Origin: Janthinobacterium lividum
Lineage (GTDB): Bacteria; Pseudomonadota; Gammaproteobacteria; Burkholderiales; Burkholderiaceae_D
Length of the DNA: 64,000 nucleotides
Direction: 5' to 3'
Assembly (NCBI RefSeq): GCF_011601275.1
Contig: NZ_JAAOLY010000021.1
Location: 19,734 to 83,733, forward strand
This document shows positions 25,083 to 34,152 of this stretch, one piece after another. The notes under the pieces were generated by a model that did no database searches, was not told the DNA's origin, and saw nothing but the letters and a program-made list of their open reading frames with translations. Position numbers and translations under genes: made by a program. The first letter of the stretch is position 1; each line of letters starts with the position of its first letter.

Positions 25083-26471
25083 GGCGGGCAGGCGCATGAG
25101 AAACAGCGCGCCGCCTTGCGGGCGGTTCTGCGCCTCGATACTGCCGCCGTACGCGTGCACGATGGCTTGCGACAGGGCCAGGCCCAGGCCGAAACCGGGA
25201 GCCTCGCCCGCGCGCGCCTTGGCGCCTCGGTAAAAGCGCTCGAACAGATGCGGCAAGTCTTCCACGCCGATGCCGGGGCCCGCGTCGGCCACGCCGACGA
25301 TCGCATGCCCGCCATCGCGCGCCACGTGCACGGTGATGACGCTGTCTGGCGGCGAAAACTTCACGGCGTTATCGAGCAGGTTGGCCAGCACCAGGTCCAC
25401 GGGGCCGGCCGCCACCCGCGCGCGCGCATCCATGCCTTCGTCGAAGACGATGCGGATGCCGCGCTGCGCGGCTGCCTTTTCCAGGCGCTGCGCGGCCGCC
25501 CGCACGAGGGGATTAAGTTCAATGGTTTCCACGGCATTGCGCTCCTGGCCCACGTCCAGGCGCGTGAGCATCAACAGTTCTTCCACCAGGGTCGTCAGCC
25601 GCTGCACTTCATCGAGGCAGGACGCCAGCGCGTCGACATACTCGGGCGTCTCGCGCGGGCGGCGCAAGGTGATTTCGATTTCCGTGCGCAGGCGCGACAG
25701 GGGCGAGCGCAGTTCGTGCGAAGCGTCGGCCGTGAAGCGGCGCTGCGCATCGTAGCCGTGTTCGAGGCGGTCCAGCATGGCGTTCAGGGTATCGACCAGG
25801 CGGCCGATTTCGTCCTGCGTGCCGGGATGGGGCAGGCGCTGGTGCAGGCTGGCTTCGCCGATCGAATGGGCCTGGTCCACCACGTCGTCGATGGCGCCCA
25901 GCACGCGGCGCGTGAGCATTTCGCCAGCCAGCCCCACAGCCGCCAGCAAGGCCAGCGCCATGGCGCCAAACAGCACGGTGGCCGCGGCCAGCACGTGATT
26001 GGTGTCGTCGAGCGAACCGGCCACCTGCACGGCCAGGCCCGCGCCGGACGAGGGCACGGGAATCGACACCATGCGCAGCGGCTCTTCGCCGAACTTGGGC
26101 AGGGTCTCGAAGACGGTCTCGCCGGCCGCCAGACGTACCAGCAAAGCACTAGGCGCCGGCAGCTGCGCCGCCTCCAGATTGCGGCTGCGCGCCAGCACGC
26201 GGCCTTCGCCATCGATGATCTGCACCAGGCGGTCGAGCCGCGTCAATGACGGCGGCGCCATGCCCGGCGCCACCTCGTGCACCTGCACGGGCTGGCGCGG
26301 CGCGGCCGGCAACATGGCCATTTCCGTCTCGCCCAGCGCCAGCAGGGCCGCATCGAGCTGGCCATGCACGGCGCGCGACAAGCCCCAGTAACCTGCCAGC
26401 GCCGTGCAGGCGACGATGGCGAGGATGACGGCCAGGTGCACCAGCAACAGGCGTTTGCGAAAGCTAGCCAC
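25074..26471 (-). CDS. Sensor histidine kinase of a metal-efflux two-component system
   Basis: A 465-residue membrane kinase: helix 1 (about 8-30), a periplasmic sensor region (31-160), helix 2 (165-190), HAMP, the phospho-acceptor box FTADASHELRSPLSRL, and an ATPase domain with NLLDNAVKFSPP, DAGPGIG and GFGLGLALS. It is of the CusS/CzcS type. The start is a GTG at 26469-26471 that overlaps the response-regulator stop by 8 bases. Its position, divergent from a CzcCBA-like operon, suggests that it senses periplasmic divalent metal. Confidence 0.88.
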   Translation of the reverse strand: MASFRKRLLLVHLAVILAIVACTALAGYWGLSRAVHGQLDAALLALGETEMAMLPAAPRQPVQVHEVAPGMAPPSLTRLDRLVQIIDGEGRVLARSRNLEAAQLPAPSALLVRLAAGETVFETLPKFGEEPLRMVSIPVPSSGAGLAVQVAGSLDDTNHVLAAATVLFGAMALALLAAVGLAGEMLTRRVLGAIDDVVDQAHSIGEASLHQRLPHPGTQDEIGRLVDTLNAMLDRLEHGYDAQRRFTADASHELRSPLSRLRTEIEITLRRPRETPEYVDALASCLDEVQRLTTLVEELLMLTRLDVGQERNAVETIELNPLVRAAAQRLEKAAAQRGIRIVFDEGMDARARVAAGPVDLVLANLLDNAVKFSPPDSVITVHVARDGGHAIVGVADAGPGIGVEDLPHLFERFYRGAKARAGEAPGFGLGLALSQAIVHAYGGSIEAQNRPQGGALFLMRLPASD

Positions 26472-27144
26472 CGTTGTTTTCCGCCAAGCGGAAACCGCGT
26501 CCGCGCACCGTGTGGATCAAGGGCGGCAAGCCCGGTGCATCGACCTTGCCCCGCAGGTTGCGCACGTGGACGTCGATCAGGTTGTCGATGCCGATCAGGT
26601 CCGCCTGCCATATCTGCTCGGCCAGGCGTGCGCGGCTCACCACCTCGCCCGCCTGGCGCAGCAGGATCAGCAGAATCGCGTATTCCTTGGGTGTCAACAC
26701 CAGCGGCGCGCCGGCCCGCGTGGCCTGGTGGCTGACGGGATCAAGCGTCAAATCGGCCAGTGCCAGCACCAGCGGGCGGCTGATGTCGGAGCGGCGCAGC
26801 AAGGCGCGGATGCGCGCCAGCAGCTCCTCGAATTCGAACGGCTTTGTGAGGTAATCGTCGGCGCCCGTGTTCAGGCCCGCCACGCGGTCGGCCGTGGCGT
26901 CGCGCGCCGTGAGCATCAGCACGGGCGTCTGGATGCCGCGCGCGCGCAAGTCGCGGCAAAAATCGATGCCCTGCTTGCCCGGCAACATCCAGTCCAGCAC
27001 GATGGCGTCATAGTCGACGGCGTAGCTTTCATCCTCGCCCTCTTCCGCGCTGTGCGCCACGTCGACAACAAAGCCTTCTTCCTGCAAGCCGCGGGCCAGC
27101 AGGCGCGCCGCCTTGCGGTCGTCTTCCACCAGGAGGATTCTCAT
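26464..27144 (-). CDS. OmpR-family response regulator (CzcR/CopR-like)
   Basis: A 226-residue regulator with a receiver domain (phospho-acceptor D51 in LDWMLPG, acidic pair EDD at 7-9, K101-type lysine in TKPFEF) and a winged-helix domain (about 130-222) with RNLRGKVDAPG and VRGRGFRL. It would bind the repeated TTCAGG elements found in the divergent promoter region and activate the efflux operon and itself. The ATG at 27142-27144 is preceded by AGGAGG-like purines on the minus strand in reverse view (AAAGGCAGGC), a fair ribosome site. Confidence 0.9.
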   Translation of the reverse strand: MRILLVEDDRKAARLLARGLQEEGFVVDVAHSAEEGEDESYAVDYDAIVLDWMLPGKQGIDFCRDLRARGIQTPVLMLTARDATADRVAGLNTGADDYLTKPFEFEELLARIRALLRRSDISRPLVLALADLTLDPVSHQATRAGAPLVLTPKEYAILLILLRQAGEVVSRARLAEQIWQADLIGIDNLIDVHVRNLRGKVDAPGLPPLIHTVRGRGFRLAENNGG

Positions 27145-27214
27145 GCCTGCCTTTCGCGTCGTGCCTTGTTTTCCATGCTGGCATTTTACCGCGCCGCAGC
27201 GCGCGCACAGCGAA

Positions 27215-27254
27215 CCTGAAGAATGATTCAGGCGTTCTTGGGCGCTTCTTCAGG
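27215..27254. promoter_or_regulatory. Putative response-regulator binding sites before the metal efflux operon
   Basis: CCTGAA-GAATGA-TTCAGG (27215-27232) is a palindrome with 6-base spacer, and TTCTTCAGG recurs at 27246-27254, giving a 9-bp inverted repeat with CCTGAAGAA. The second site abuts the expected -35 region of a promoter whose -10 is TATGCT (27265-27270), as expected for activation by an OmpR-type regulator. Confidence 0.5.
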
Positions 27255-27309
27255 AGCACATTGCTATGCTTTCCCGGCGCTGTAGTGGCACTGCCGTAGC
27301 GGCGCTTTC

Positions 27310-27334
27310 GCGCTGGCAGCACTGCTGCCAGCGC
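27310..27334 (+). other. Perfect 11-bp stem-loop in the 5-prime leader of the efflux operon
   Basis: GCGCTGGCAGC (27310-27320) pairs with GCTGCCAGCGC (27324-27334) around an ACT loop, inside the presumed leader 40 bases after the -10 box. No U-tract follows, so it is more likely an mRNA stabiliser or regulator target than a terminator. Confidence 0.5.
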
Positions 27335-27405
27335 CCCCTCTGACCGCCCGCCTGGGCACGGCATCCACGCATGCCCCATCACCATCAATAACAAGGAAAC
27401 ACGGG

Positions 27406-28530
27406 ATGAACACGACCACCCGCAACGCCCTGGGCGCCAGCTGCGCCCTCGCTCTCGCCTGCTCGGCCCTGGCTGGCTGCGCCAAGCCTGTGCCGGCGGC
27501 CACGCCACCCGTCCAGGCCATGCACCTGGACGACGGCAGCATCGCCGTCGACAAGATGTCGCCGCTGCGCCAGCGCCTGCAGAACGCCGCCGTGCAGGAA
27601 CAGGAGATCGCCACGCAGACGCAGGCGCCCGGCAGCATCGAGGCGATGCCGGAAAAACTGGTGAAAATCACGCCGCCACTGGCCGGGCGCATCACGCGCT
27701 TGCAGCGTTCACTGGGCGACAGCGTGAAGGCGGGCGATCCGCTGTTCACGCTCGATTCGGCGGAACTGAGCGCCGCCTACGCGGACGACAGCAAGGCGCG
27801 CTCCGCCCTGCTGCAGGCGCGCCAGGAACTCGAGCGCCAGAAGACGCTGTTCGAGGCGGAAATCGCCGCGCGCAAGGAGTACGAAGCGGCCCAGGCGGCC
27901 TACGACCAGGCCGGCAGCGACGCCCGGGCCAGCGCCGACAAGCTGGCCCAGTACGGCGCCGGTGCTGGCGGTGCGCGCCGCGACTATGTCTTGCGTTCAC
28001 CGATCGCCGGCACCGTGATCGCCATGGAAGGCGCCCAGGGCGGCTACTGGAACGATATCAACGCGCCCGTCATGACGGTGGCAGATCTCTCCACCGTGTG
28101 GCTGTCGGCCAACGTGGCCGAGCGGGACCTGGCGCAGGTGGCCGTGGGCCAAGCGACCCGCATCACGGTCGACGCCTGGCCCGGCAAGGCTTTCGAGGGC
28201 AAGGTCGCCTATGTCGGCGCCGTGCTCGATCCCGAGACGCGCACGGTGAAAGTACGCGTGGCCATCGACAACCGCGCCGGCGCCTTCAAGCCGGGCATGT
28301 TTGCCCACGCGGGATTCGCCGGCGCCAGCCGCCGCGCCCTTCTCGTGCCGGCCGCCGCCGTGCTGCAAAGCGGACCATCGACGCGCGTAATGGTCGAACG
28401 CAGCCCGCTGGTATTCACGCCGCGCACGGTGCAGGTGGGCGCCAGCCATGGCGGGCAAGTGGAAATCGTCTCGGGCCTGAAGGCTGGCGAACGCATCGTC
28501 GTCAAGGAAGGAGTGCTGCTCAATGATTGA
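27406..28530 (+). CDS. czcB: Metal RND efflux periplasmic adaptor lipoprotein (CzcB/CusB-like)
   Basis: A 374-residue membrane-fusion protein with a lipoprotein signal (LAGC, Cys25). Lipoyl half-domains (GRITRLQRSLGDSVKAGDPLF and YVLRSPIAGTVIA) flank an alpha-hairpin (about 125-175), followed by the beta-barrel region (PGKAFEGKVAYVGAVLDPETRTVKVRV). No extended N-terminal or C-terminal His-rich metal-binding segment is seen, unlike CzcB of Cupriavidus, so the symbol is by position and family only. ATG 27406 follows AAGGAAAC. The pump gene starts inside its last codons (28523). Confidence 0.87.
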   Translation: MNTTTRNALGASCALALACSALAGCAKPVPAATPPVQAMHLDDGSIAVDKMSPLRQRLQNAAVQEQEIATQTQAPGSIEAMPEKLVKITPPLAGRITRLQRSLGDSVKAGDPLFTLDSAELSAAYADDSKARSALLQARQELERQKTLFEAEIAARKEYEAAQAAYDQAGSDARASADKLAQYGAGAGGARRDYVLRSPIAGTVIAMEGAQGGYWNDINAPVMTVADLSTVWLSANVAERDLAQVAVGQATRITVDAWPGKAFEGKVAYVGAVLDPETRTVKVRVAIDNRAGAFKPGMFAHAGFAGASRRALLVPAAAVLQSGPSTRVMVERSPLVFTPRTVQVGASHGGQVEIVSGLKAGERIVVKEGVLLND

Positions 28531-31500
28531 CCGTTTCATCGCTACCTGCTGCCAGCGGCGCGGCATCGTCTGGCTCGTGCTGCTGTTCGTCGCCGCCTAT
28601 GGCGTCTATTGCTGGAAGCAGCTGCCCATCGAGGCTTATCCCGACATCGCCGACGTCACCTCACAGATCGTCACGCAAGTACCGGGACTGGGCGCCGAGG
28701 AAATCGAGCAGCAGATCACCATTCCCCTGGAACGCGCCCTGCTCGGTACGCCCGGCATGCACGTGCTGCGCACGCGCAGCCTGTTCGCGCTGTCGCTGAT
28801 CACGGTGGTGTTCGAGGATGGCAGTGACGGCTACTTCACGCGCGAGCGGCTGCAGGAACGCCTGGCCAGCGTGAACCTGCCGTATGACGCCAAGCCGGGC
28901 CTCGATCCCTATACGTCGCCCACGGGCGAGATCTACCGCTACACCCTGGAATCGAAAACACGCTCCCTGCGCGAACTGTCCGAACTGCAGTTCTGGACCG
29001 TGATCCCGCGCCTGCAGCAGGTGCGCGGCGTGGCCGACGTCAGCAATTTCGGCGGTCTCACGACGCAATTCATGCTGGAACTCGACCCCGCAAAGCTGGA
29101 CAGCTACGGCTTCTCGCTGGCGCAGGTCAAGGAGGCCATCAACGCCAACAACATCAGCGGCGGCGGCAGCGTGATCGACCGCGGCCAGCAATCGTACGTG
29201 GTGCGCGGCGTGGGCTTGCTCCATTCGCTCGACGACATGGGCAACGTCGTCGTCAGCAGCAAGGACGGCGTACCCGTACTGGTAAAAGACCTGGGCAGGC
29301 TCGCTTACGGCAACGTGGAGCGGCGCGGCATCCTCGGCAAGGATGACAACCCCGACACCATCGAAGGCATCACCCTGCTGCTCAAGGATTTCAATCCGTC
29401 CGAAGCGCTGGCGGGCATCCATGCGGCCGTGGACGACTTGAACGCCAACGTGCTGCCGAAGGATGTCAAGGTCGTGCCCTACCTGGACCGCAGCTCGCTG
29501 ATCGACGCCACCTTGCACACGGTGGGATTCACCCTGGGCGAAGGCATGCTGCTCGTCGCCCTCGTGCTGCTGCTGTATCTGGGCAGCCCGCGCGCGGCCG
29601 CCATCGTCGCGCTGACGATTCCGCTGGCCCTGCTGATCGCCTTCATCTTCATGCACCATTTTAAGATTCCCGCCAATTTGCTCTCCTTGGGGGCGATCGA
29701 CTTCGGCATCCTCGTCGACGGCTCCGTGGTGGTGCTGGAAAACATGCTGCGCCGCCGCGAACGGGATCAGGAACGGCCCCTGACCCTGCAGGACGCCATC
29801 GACGCCACCCTGCAAGTGGCGCGCCCCATCATGTTCGGCATGGCCGTGATCATCGCCGCCTACCTGCCCCTGTTCGCCTTCCAGCGCATCGAATACAAGC
29901 TGTTCTCGCCCATGGCGTACGCGGTGGGCGCAGCGCTCGTGGGCGCGCTGGTGGTGGCGCTGGTGCTGATCCCGGGTCTGGCCTGGCTGGCCTTGCGCAA
30001 GCCGCGCCGCATGCCGCACAACCGCGCGCTGGACCAGCTGGCGGGCGCGTATGGCCGCTTCCTCGAACGCATGGTGGGCAGGAAGCGCTGGGTGGCGATG
30101 GTGTGCGCAGGATCGCTCGCAGCGCTTGCCATCCTGGGTGGCAGTATCGGGCGCGACTTTTTACCCTACCTCGATGAGGGTTCCTTGTGGCTGCAGGTGC
30201 AGATGCCGCCCGGGATTACCCTGGACAAGGCCTCCGAGATGGCCAGCGAACTGCGGCGCGCCGCGCTGGAATTTCCCGAAGTGTCGACCATCGTCACGCA
30301 GACGGGGCGCAACGACGACGGCACCGATTACTGGACGCCGTCGCACATCGAGGCGAGCGTGGGACTGCATCCGTATAAAAGCTGGAAATCGGGCATGAGC
30401 AAGCAGCAGCTAATCGCGAAAATGAACGAGCGCTTCGCGCGCATGCCCGGTGTCACGGTGGCTTTCATGCAGCCGATGATCGACGGCGTGCAGGATAAAT
30501 TGTCGGGCGCGCACAGCGACCTGACGGTAAAAATCTTCGGCAACGACCTCGATGAAGTGCGTGCCATCGCCGGCAAGGTGGCCAATGTCCTGAAGACTGT
30601 CCACGGCGCCTCCGACGTGGCCGTGGACGTCGAGCCGCCCCTGCCCAACCTGAAGGTGGAGCTGGACCGCGCGAAGGCGGCCCGCTACGGCATCAACGCG
30701 GCCGACGTGGCCGACCTCATTTCCACCGGCATCGGCGGCGCGCCCATCGGCCAGGTGTATGTCGGCGAGAAAAGCTACGACATCGCCGTACGCTTCCCGC
30801 CCGCCACACGCTCCAGCCCGGACGCCATCGCCAGCCTGAAGCTCACGGCCGCCAACGGCGCGAAGGTGCCGCTGGCGCAGGTAGCAAGCATCAGCACCAC
30901 TTCGGGCGAAAGCGTGATCGTGCGTGAAATGGGACGGCGCCACATCATCGTGCGCCTGAATGCCCGCGGGCGCGACCTGGCCGGCTTCCTGGCCGAAGCG
31001 CGCCCCCTGGTAGCGCAAGCCGTGGCAGGCGAGCACCAGCGCATCAGCGTCGAGTGGGGCGGCCAGTTCGAGAACCTGCAGCGCGCGCAAAGCCGTTTGG
31101 CCCTGATCCTGCCGATGACTCTGGGAGCCATGTTTTTGCTGCTGTTTGGTCAGTTCCGCAACATGCGCCAGCCCGCGCTGGTCCTGCTGGCCGTGCCGCT
31201 GGCCATGCTGGGCGGCCTGGCCGCGCTGCACCTGCGCGGCATGACCTTGAACGTGTCGAGCGCCGTCGGCTTCATCGCCCTGTTCGGCGTGGCCGTATTA
31301 AATGCCGTGCTGATGCTGGCGCAGATCAACCGCTTGCGCGTCGACGAGGGAAAAAGCTTGCGCGACGCCGTGCTCGAAGGCGCGCGCGATCGCATGCGCC
31401 CCGTGCTGATGACGGCCACCGTGGCCGCCCTGGGGCTGACGCCGGCCATGCTGGCCACGGGCCTGGGCAGCGACGTGCAGCGACCGCTGGCGACCGTCGT

Positions 31501-31627
31501 GGTGGGCGGCCTGGTGACGGCCACGGCACTGACCCTGCTGCTGTTGCCGGCCCTGTATTACCTGATCGAGGCGCACCTGCAAAAACGCCAGACGCATACC
31601 GAAGGAGAGACCCATGACACGTTTTAA
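28523..31627 (+). CDS. czcA: Heavy-metal RND efflux pump (CzcA family)
   Basis: A 1034-residue HME-type pump. The TM4 signature GAIDFGILVDGSVVVLEN (around residue 390-407) with its acidic residues is the form found in divalent-cation exporters (Zn, Co, Cd, Ni), and differs from the Cu/Ag pump CusA. Twelve helices and two periplasmic domains (after helices 1 and 7) fit the family. It exports periplasmic or cytosolic metal through the adaptor and the outer-membrane channel encoded next. Start overlaps the adaptor by 8 bases, and its end overlaps the channel gene by 14, a tightly coupled operon. The specific metal cannot be fixed from sequence. Confidence 0.92.
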   Translation: MIDRFIATCCQRRGIVWLVLLFVAAYGVYCWKQLPIEAYPDIADVTSQIVTQVPGLGAEEIEQQITIPLERALLGTPGMHVLRTRSLFALSLITVVFEDGSDGYFTRERLQERLASVNLPYDAKPGLDPYTSPTGEIYRYTLESKTRSLRELSELQFWTVIPRLQQVRGVADVSNFGGLTTQFMLELDPAKLDSYGFSLAQVKEAINANNISGGGSVIDRGQQSYVVRGVGLLHSLDDMGNVVVSSKDGVPVLVKDLGRLAYGNVERRGILGKDDNPDTIEGITLLLKDFNPSEALAGIHAAVDDLNANVLPKDVKVVPYLDRSSLIDATLHTVGFTLGEGMLLVALVLLLYLGSPRAAAIVALTIPLALLIAFIFMHHFKIPANLLSLGAIDFGILVDGSVVVLENMLRRRERDQERPLTLQDAIDATLQVARPIMFGMAVIIAAYLPLFAFQRIEYKLFSPMAYAVGAALVGALVVALVLIPGLAWLALRKPRRMPHNRALDQLAGAYGRFLERMVGRKRWVAMVCAGSLAALAILGGSIGRDFLPYLDEGSLWLQVQMPPGITLDKASEMASELRRAALEFPEVSTIVTQTGRNDDGTDYWTPSHIEASVGLHPYKSWKSGMSKQQLIAKMNERFARMPGVTVAFMQPMIDGVQDKLSGAHSDLTVKIFGNDLDEVRAIAGKVANVLKTVHGASDVAVDVEPPLPNLKVELDRAKAARYGINAADVADLISTGIGGAPIGQVYVGEKSYDIAVRFPPATRSSPDAIASLKLTAANGAKVPLAQVASISTTSGESVIVREMGRRHIIVRLNARGRDLAGFLAEARPLVAQAVAGEHQRISVEWGGQFENLQRAQSRLALILPMTLGAMFLLLFGQFRNMRQPALVLLAVPLAMLGGLAALHLRGMTLNVSSAVGFIALFGVAVLNAVLMLAQINRLRVDEGKSLRDAVLEGARDRMRPVLMTATVAALGLTPAMLATGLGSDVQRPLATVVVGGLVTATALTLLLLPALYYLIEAHLQKRQTHTEGETHDTF

Positions 31628-32891
31628 TCTGCTGCTGGCGGCCTGGCTGATCGCCCCTTGCGCCAGCGCCGCCCCGTTGACCTTCGAGACCTACCTGTCC
31701 GCCGTGGAAAGCCACAGCCTGGAACTTCAGGCGCAGCAGGAAAGCATCACCTCGGCCAAGGCAGGCATCGGCATTGCCGGCCTGCGTCCCGACCCGGAGT
31801 TCACTCTGGGCGCCACGCGCGAAACCGTGCACAGCACCGGGCACCGTCCCGTCACGTGGAACCCGGCCATCAGCATGGCCATCGAGACGGGCGGCAAGCG
31901 CGCCGCGCGGTTAAAAGCGGCGCACAGCAATATCGCGCTGGCCGAGGAAACGGTGGCTGGCTTCAAGAGCGAGCTGTATGGCACGGCCGCCGCAGCGTTC
32001 ACGGAAGCGTGCCGCACGCGCGACGTCCTCGCACGCAAGGAGCAGACCATGGCTGCCCTGTCGACAGTGGTGGAGGCGAACACCGTGCGGCGCAAGGCGG
32101 GCGACGTGGGCGGCATCGAGCTGCTGCAATCGCGCGTGGAACGCGACCAGTTCCAGACCGAGTTGGCGCAGGCGCGCAGCGAGGCGGACAGCGCCATGTT
32201 GAATTTATCACCGCCTCTAGGGCGCCAGTTCGATGCGCTGTTTCCCGACGTGCAGCTGGCCTGCGACTTCACCGCGTTTGAGAACAAGGATGCCAGCGTG
32301 CTGCTGCCGCAAGCGCTCGAGGCCCGCAACGACGTGCGCATCGCGCGCGCCACCGTCGATAATCTGCGCGACGGCGCGGCCCTTGTGCGCGCCAACCGCT
32401 CGGTCGATCCGACCGTTACCGTGGGCCTGGCCGCCGCGCGCGGCTACCATGACGGGATCGACACCAGCGGCAATCCCGTCGACGGTTCACCCCGCTCGCG
32501 CGCGCTGTCCCTCTCGCTGGCCATTCCCATCCCCCTGTCGCGGCGCGACAAGGGAGATATCGTGCAGGCGGAAGCGGGCGTCACGCAGGCGATGCTGGCG
32601 CTGCGCCAGGCGGAACTGACGACGGAAACGCAGGTGCGCACGGCGCAGCGGCAGCTGCATGCGGCGCAGGACAGGTTGGCGCGCTACCGTGACGGCGTGC
32701 TGGTCGATGCGCAAAAGGTGGTCGATGGCATGCGCCTGTCTTACGTCAAAGGCAATGCGTCGCTGCTGGAATGGCTGGCGGCGCAGCGTTCGGCCGACGA
32801 GGCCTACCAGGGTTATGTGCAGGCGCGCGCCGATGCGGCCATCGCCAGCACGCAGCTGCAACTGGCGATCGGCCAGCGGCCGCGCTTGTAG
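31614..32891 (+). CDS. czcC: Outer-membrane efflux channel (CzcC/TolC family)
   Basis: A 425-residue outer-membrane factor. A Sec signal (MTRFNLLLAAWLIAPCASA, cleavage near residue 20) is followed by two OEP repeats rich in heptad alpha-helix (about 30-215 and 230-420) that form the trans-periplasmic tunnel. Ends with LQLAIGQRPRL, a common end of this family. Third gene of the operon, after the adaptor and pump; the usual Czc order is C-B-A, here B-A-C. Confidence 0.9.
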   Translation: MTRFNLLLAAWLIAPCASAAPLTFETYLSAVESHSLELQAQQESITSAKAGIGIAGLRPDPEFTLGATRETVHSTGHRPVTWNPAISMAIETGGKRAARLKAAHSNIALAEETVAGFKSELYGTAAAAFTEACRTRDVLARKEQTMAALSTVVEANTVRRKAGDVGGIELLQSRVERDQFQTELAQARSEADSAMLNLSPPLGRQFDALFPDVQLACDFTAFENKDASVLLPQALEARNDVRIARATVDNLRDGAALVRANRSVDPTVTVGLAAARGYHDGIDTSGNPVDGSPRSRALSLSLAIPIPLSRRDKGDIVQAEAGVTQAMLALRQAELTTETQVRTAQRQLHAAQDRLARYRDGVLVDAQKVVDGMRLSYVKGNASLLEWLAAQRSADEAYQGYVQARADAAIASTQLQLAIGQRPRL

Positions 32892-32915
32892 CGGGAGAAA
32901 GTAGAACGAGGAGAT

Positions 32916-32943
32916 ACCGGCGCGGCGATGGTGCCGCACCGGT
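32916..32943 (+). terminator. Weak hairpin after the metal efflux operon
   Basis: ACCGG-C-GCGGC pairs with GCCGC-A-CCGGT with one mismatch and a GATGGT loop, 25 bases after the channel stop. No U-tract follows, so termination may depend on Rho or collision with the convergent transcript. Confidence 0.35.
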
Positions 32944-32959
32944 CGTCAAGAACGGGGAA

Positions 32960-33154
32960 TTACTGGGGCTGGGCTGGCGCGTCGGTGTCGTCGTCTTCCG
33001 GCTCATCACTCTCCGCACCTTCGGCACCCTCTTCGCCATCGGCCGGCTTCGGATTGTTCTTCGCTTCCAGCTTGCGTCTGGCTTTTTCCTCGGCTTTCTT
33101 CTTCTTTTCCAGCTCTTTTTGCCGTTTTTCGTATTGGAAATTTGTCTTGGCCAT
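32960..33154 (-). CDS. Small highly charged protein of unknown function
   Basis: A 64-residue protein with a basic N-terminal half (KRQKELEKKKKAEEKARRKLE, heptad-like and probably helical) and an acidic C-terminal half (EEGAEGAESDEPEDDDTD). The start MAKTNFQYEKRQKELEKKKK resembles small conserved proteins of beta-proteobacteria. A clear AGAGGTAG ribosome site precedes the ATG at 33152-33154, and a plausible own promoter is present. The split charge suggests a nucleic-acid- or ribosome-associated protein, but this is a guess. Confidence 0.75.
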   Translation of the reverse strand: MAKTNFQYEKRQKELEKKKKAEEKARRKLEAKNNPKPADGEEGAEGAESDEPEDDDTDAPAQPQ

Positions 33155-33202
33155 TTACTACCTCTTTAGTTTTTAGATGTTACAGATAAGCATATAAGCC
33201 AC

Positions 33203-33230
33203 ATTATGACGTAGTTGGAGCAAACACCAA
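33203..33230 (-). promoter_or_regulatory. Probable promoter of the small charged protein gene
   Basis: On the minus strand TTGGTG (33225-33230) and CATAAT (33203-33208) are 16 bases apart, about 50 bases before the ATG and between it and the xerD stop. Confidence 0.4.
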
Positions 33231-33234
33231 ATGT

Positions 33235-34152
33235 TTAGCCGCGTGGATGGTGCTGCGCATGCAGCAGTTTCAGCCGTTCGCGGGCCACATGCGTGTAAAT
33301 CTGCGTGGTGGAAATATCGGAGTGTCCCAGTAACAATTGCACAACACGCAAGTCCGCGCCATGGTTGAGCAAATGCGTGGCGAACGCGTGGCGCAGGGTG
33401 TGCGGCGACAGCGGGGCCGTGATGCCGGCGCTCAACGCATGTTTCTTGATGATGACCCAGAACATTTGCCGCGTCATGGCGCCGCCGCGCCGCGTGACGA
33501 ACAGCGCGTCGTCCATTTGCCCGTCAAGAATGATGCCGCGCGCTTCCTTCAGGTAGCGCTCGATCCACAGCCGCGCCTGTTCGCCGAACGGCACCAGCCG
33601 CGTCTTGCTACCCTTGCCCGTGATGCGCAGCACGCCATCATTGAGGCTCAGTTCCACGGATTTCAAGTCCACCAGCTCCGACACGCGCAAGCCGCTCGCA
33701 TACATAAGTTCGAGCATCGTGCGCTCGCGCAGGCCCAGCGGCGTGCTCACGTCGGGCGCCGCCAGCAAGGCTTCCACCTGCGCTTCGCTCAGGGTATGCA
33801 CGAAGCGCGCGGGCTGCTTGGCCGAGACCATCTTCAGGCACGGATCGGCCGCGATATGCTTGTGCCGCAGGGCCAGCTGGTAAAAACGCTTGAGCACGGA
33901 CAAGCGCCGGTTCGACGACGTGGCCTTGCTCTCGTCGTGGCGGGCGGCAAAATACGCTTCGATATCGACCGTGGCAACTTCGTACAGACCCTCGCGTCCG
34001 GGCCGCGCCACTTCCAGCCAGCGGGCAAACAAACGCATGTCGCGCCGGTAAGCGTCCAGCGAGTTTTTCGACAGGCCGTCTTCCAGCCACAGGCTGTCGC
34101 AGAATTCATCGATCAGGGTGGCGTTGTCGGGGGCCAGCAGGCTGTTCATCAT
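33235..34152 (-). CDS. xerD: Site-specific tyrosine recombinase XerD
   Basis: A 305-residue tyrosine recombinase. The catalytic set is complete: R156 (SGLRVSEL), K180, H251 and R254 (HTLRHAF), H277 (GHSDIS) and nucleophile Y286 (QIYTHV). With XerC it resolves chromosome dimers at dif. The ATG at 34150-34152 overlaps the ogt stop in an ATGA, so both are one unit. No phage or integron context surrounds it, which supports the housekeeping role. XerD rather than XerC is inferred from LSPHTLRHAFATHLLNHGADLR and length. Confidence 0.93.
   Translation of the reverse strand: MMNSLLAPDNATLIDEFCDSLWLEDGLSKNSLDAYRRDMRLFARWLEVARPGREGLYEVATVDIEAYFAARHDESKATSSNRRLSVLKRFYQLALRHKHIAADPCLKMVSAKQPARFVHTLSEAQVEALLAAPDVSTPLGLRERTMLELMYASGLRVSELVDLKSVELSLNDGVLRITGKGSKTRLVPFGEQARLWIERYLKEARGIILDGQMDDALFVTRRGGAMTRQMFWVIIKKHALSAGITAPLSPHTLRHAFATHLLNHGADLRVVQLLLGHSDISTTQIYTHVARERLKLLHAQHHPRG

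Noticed and set aside
24882..27144. Possible inverted duplication between the mgtC unit and the sensor kinase
   Set aside because: Convergent overlap of 9 bases is only stop-codon overlap; no sequence similarity between strands.
28661..30019. Minus-strand reading frame opposite the metal RND pump
   Set aside because: Same shadow pattern; no motif, ribosome site or promoter.
33235..34152. XerD as phage or integron integrase
   Set aside because: It is coupled to ogt, has XerD length and motifs, and no att repeats, phage genes or tRNA are adjacent.
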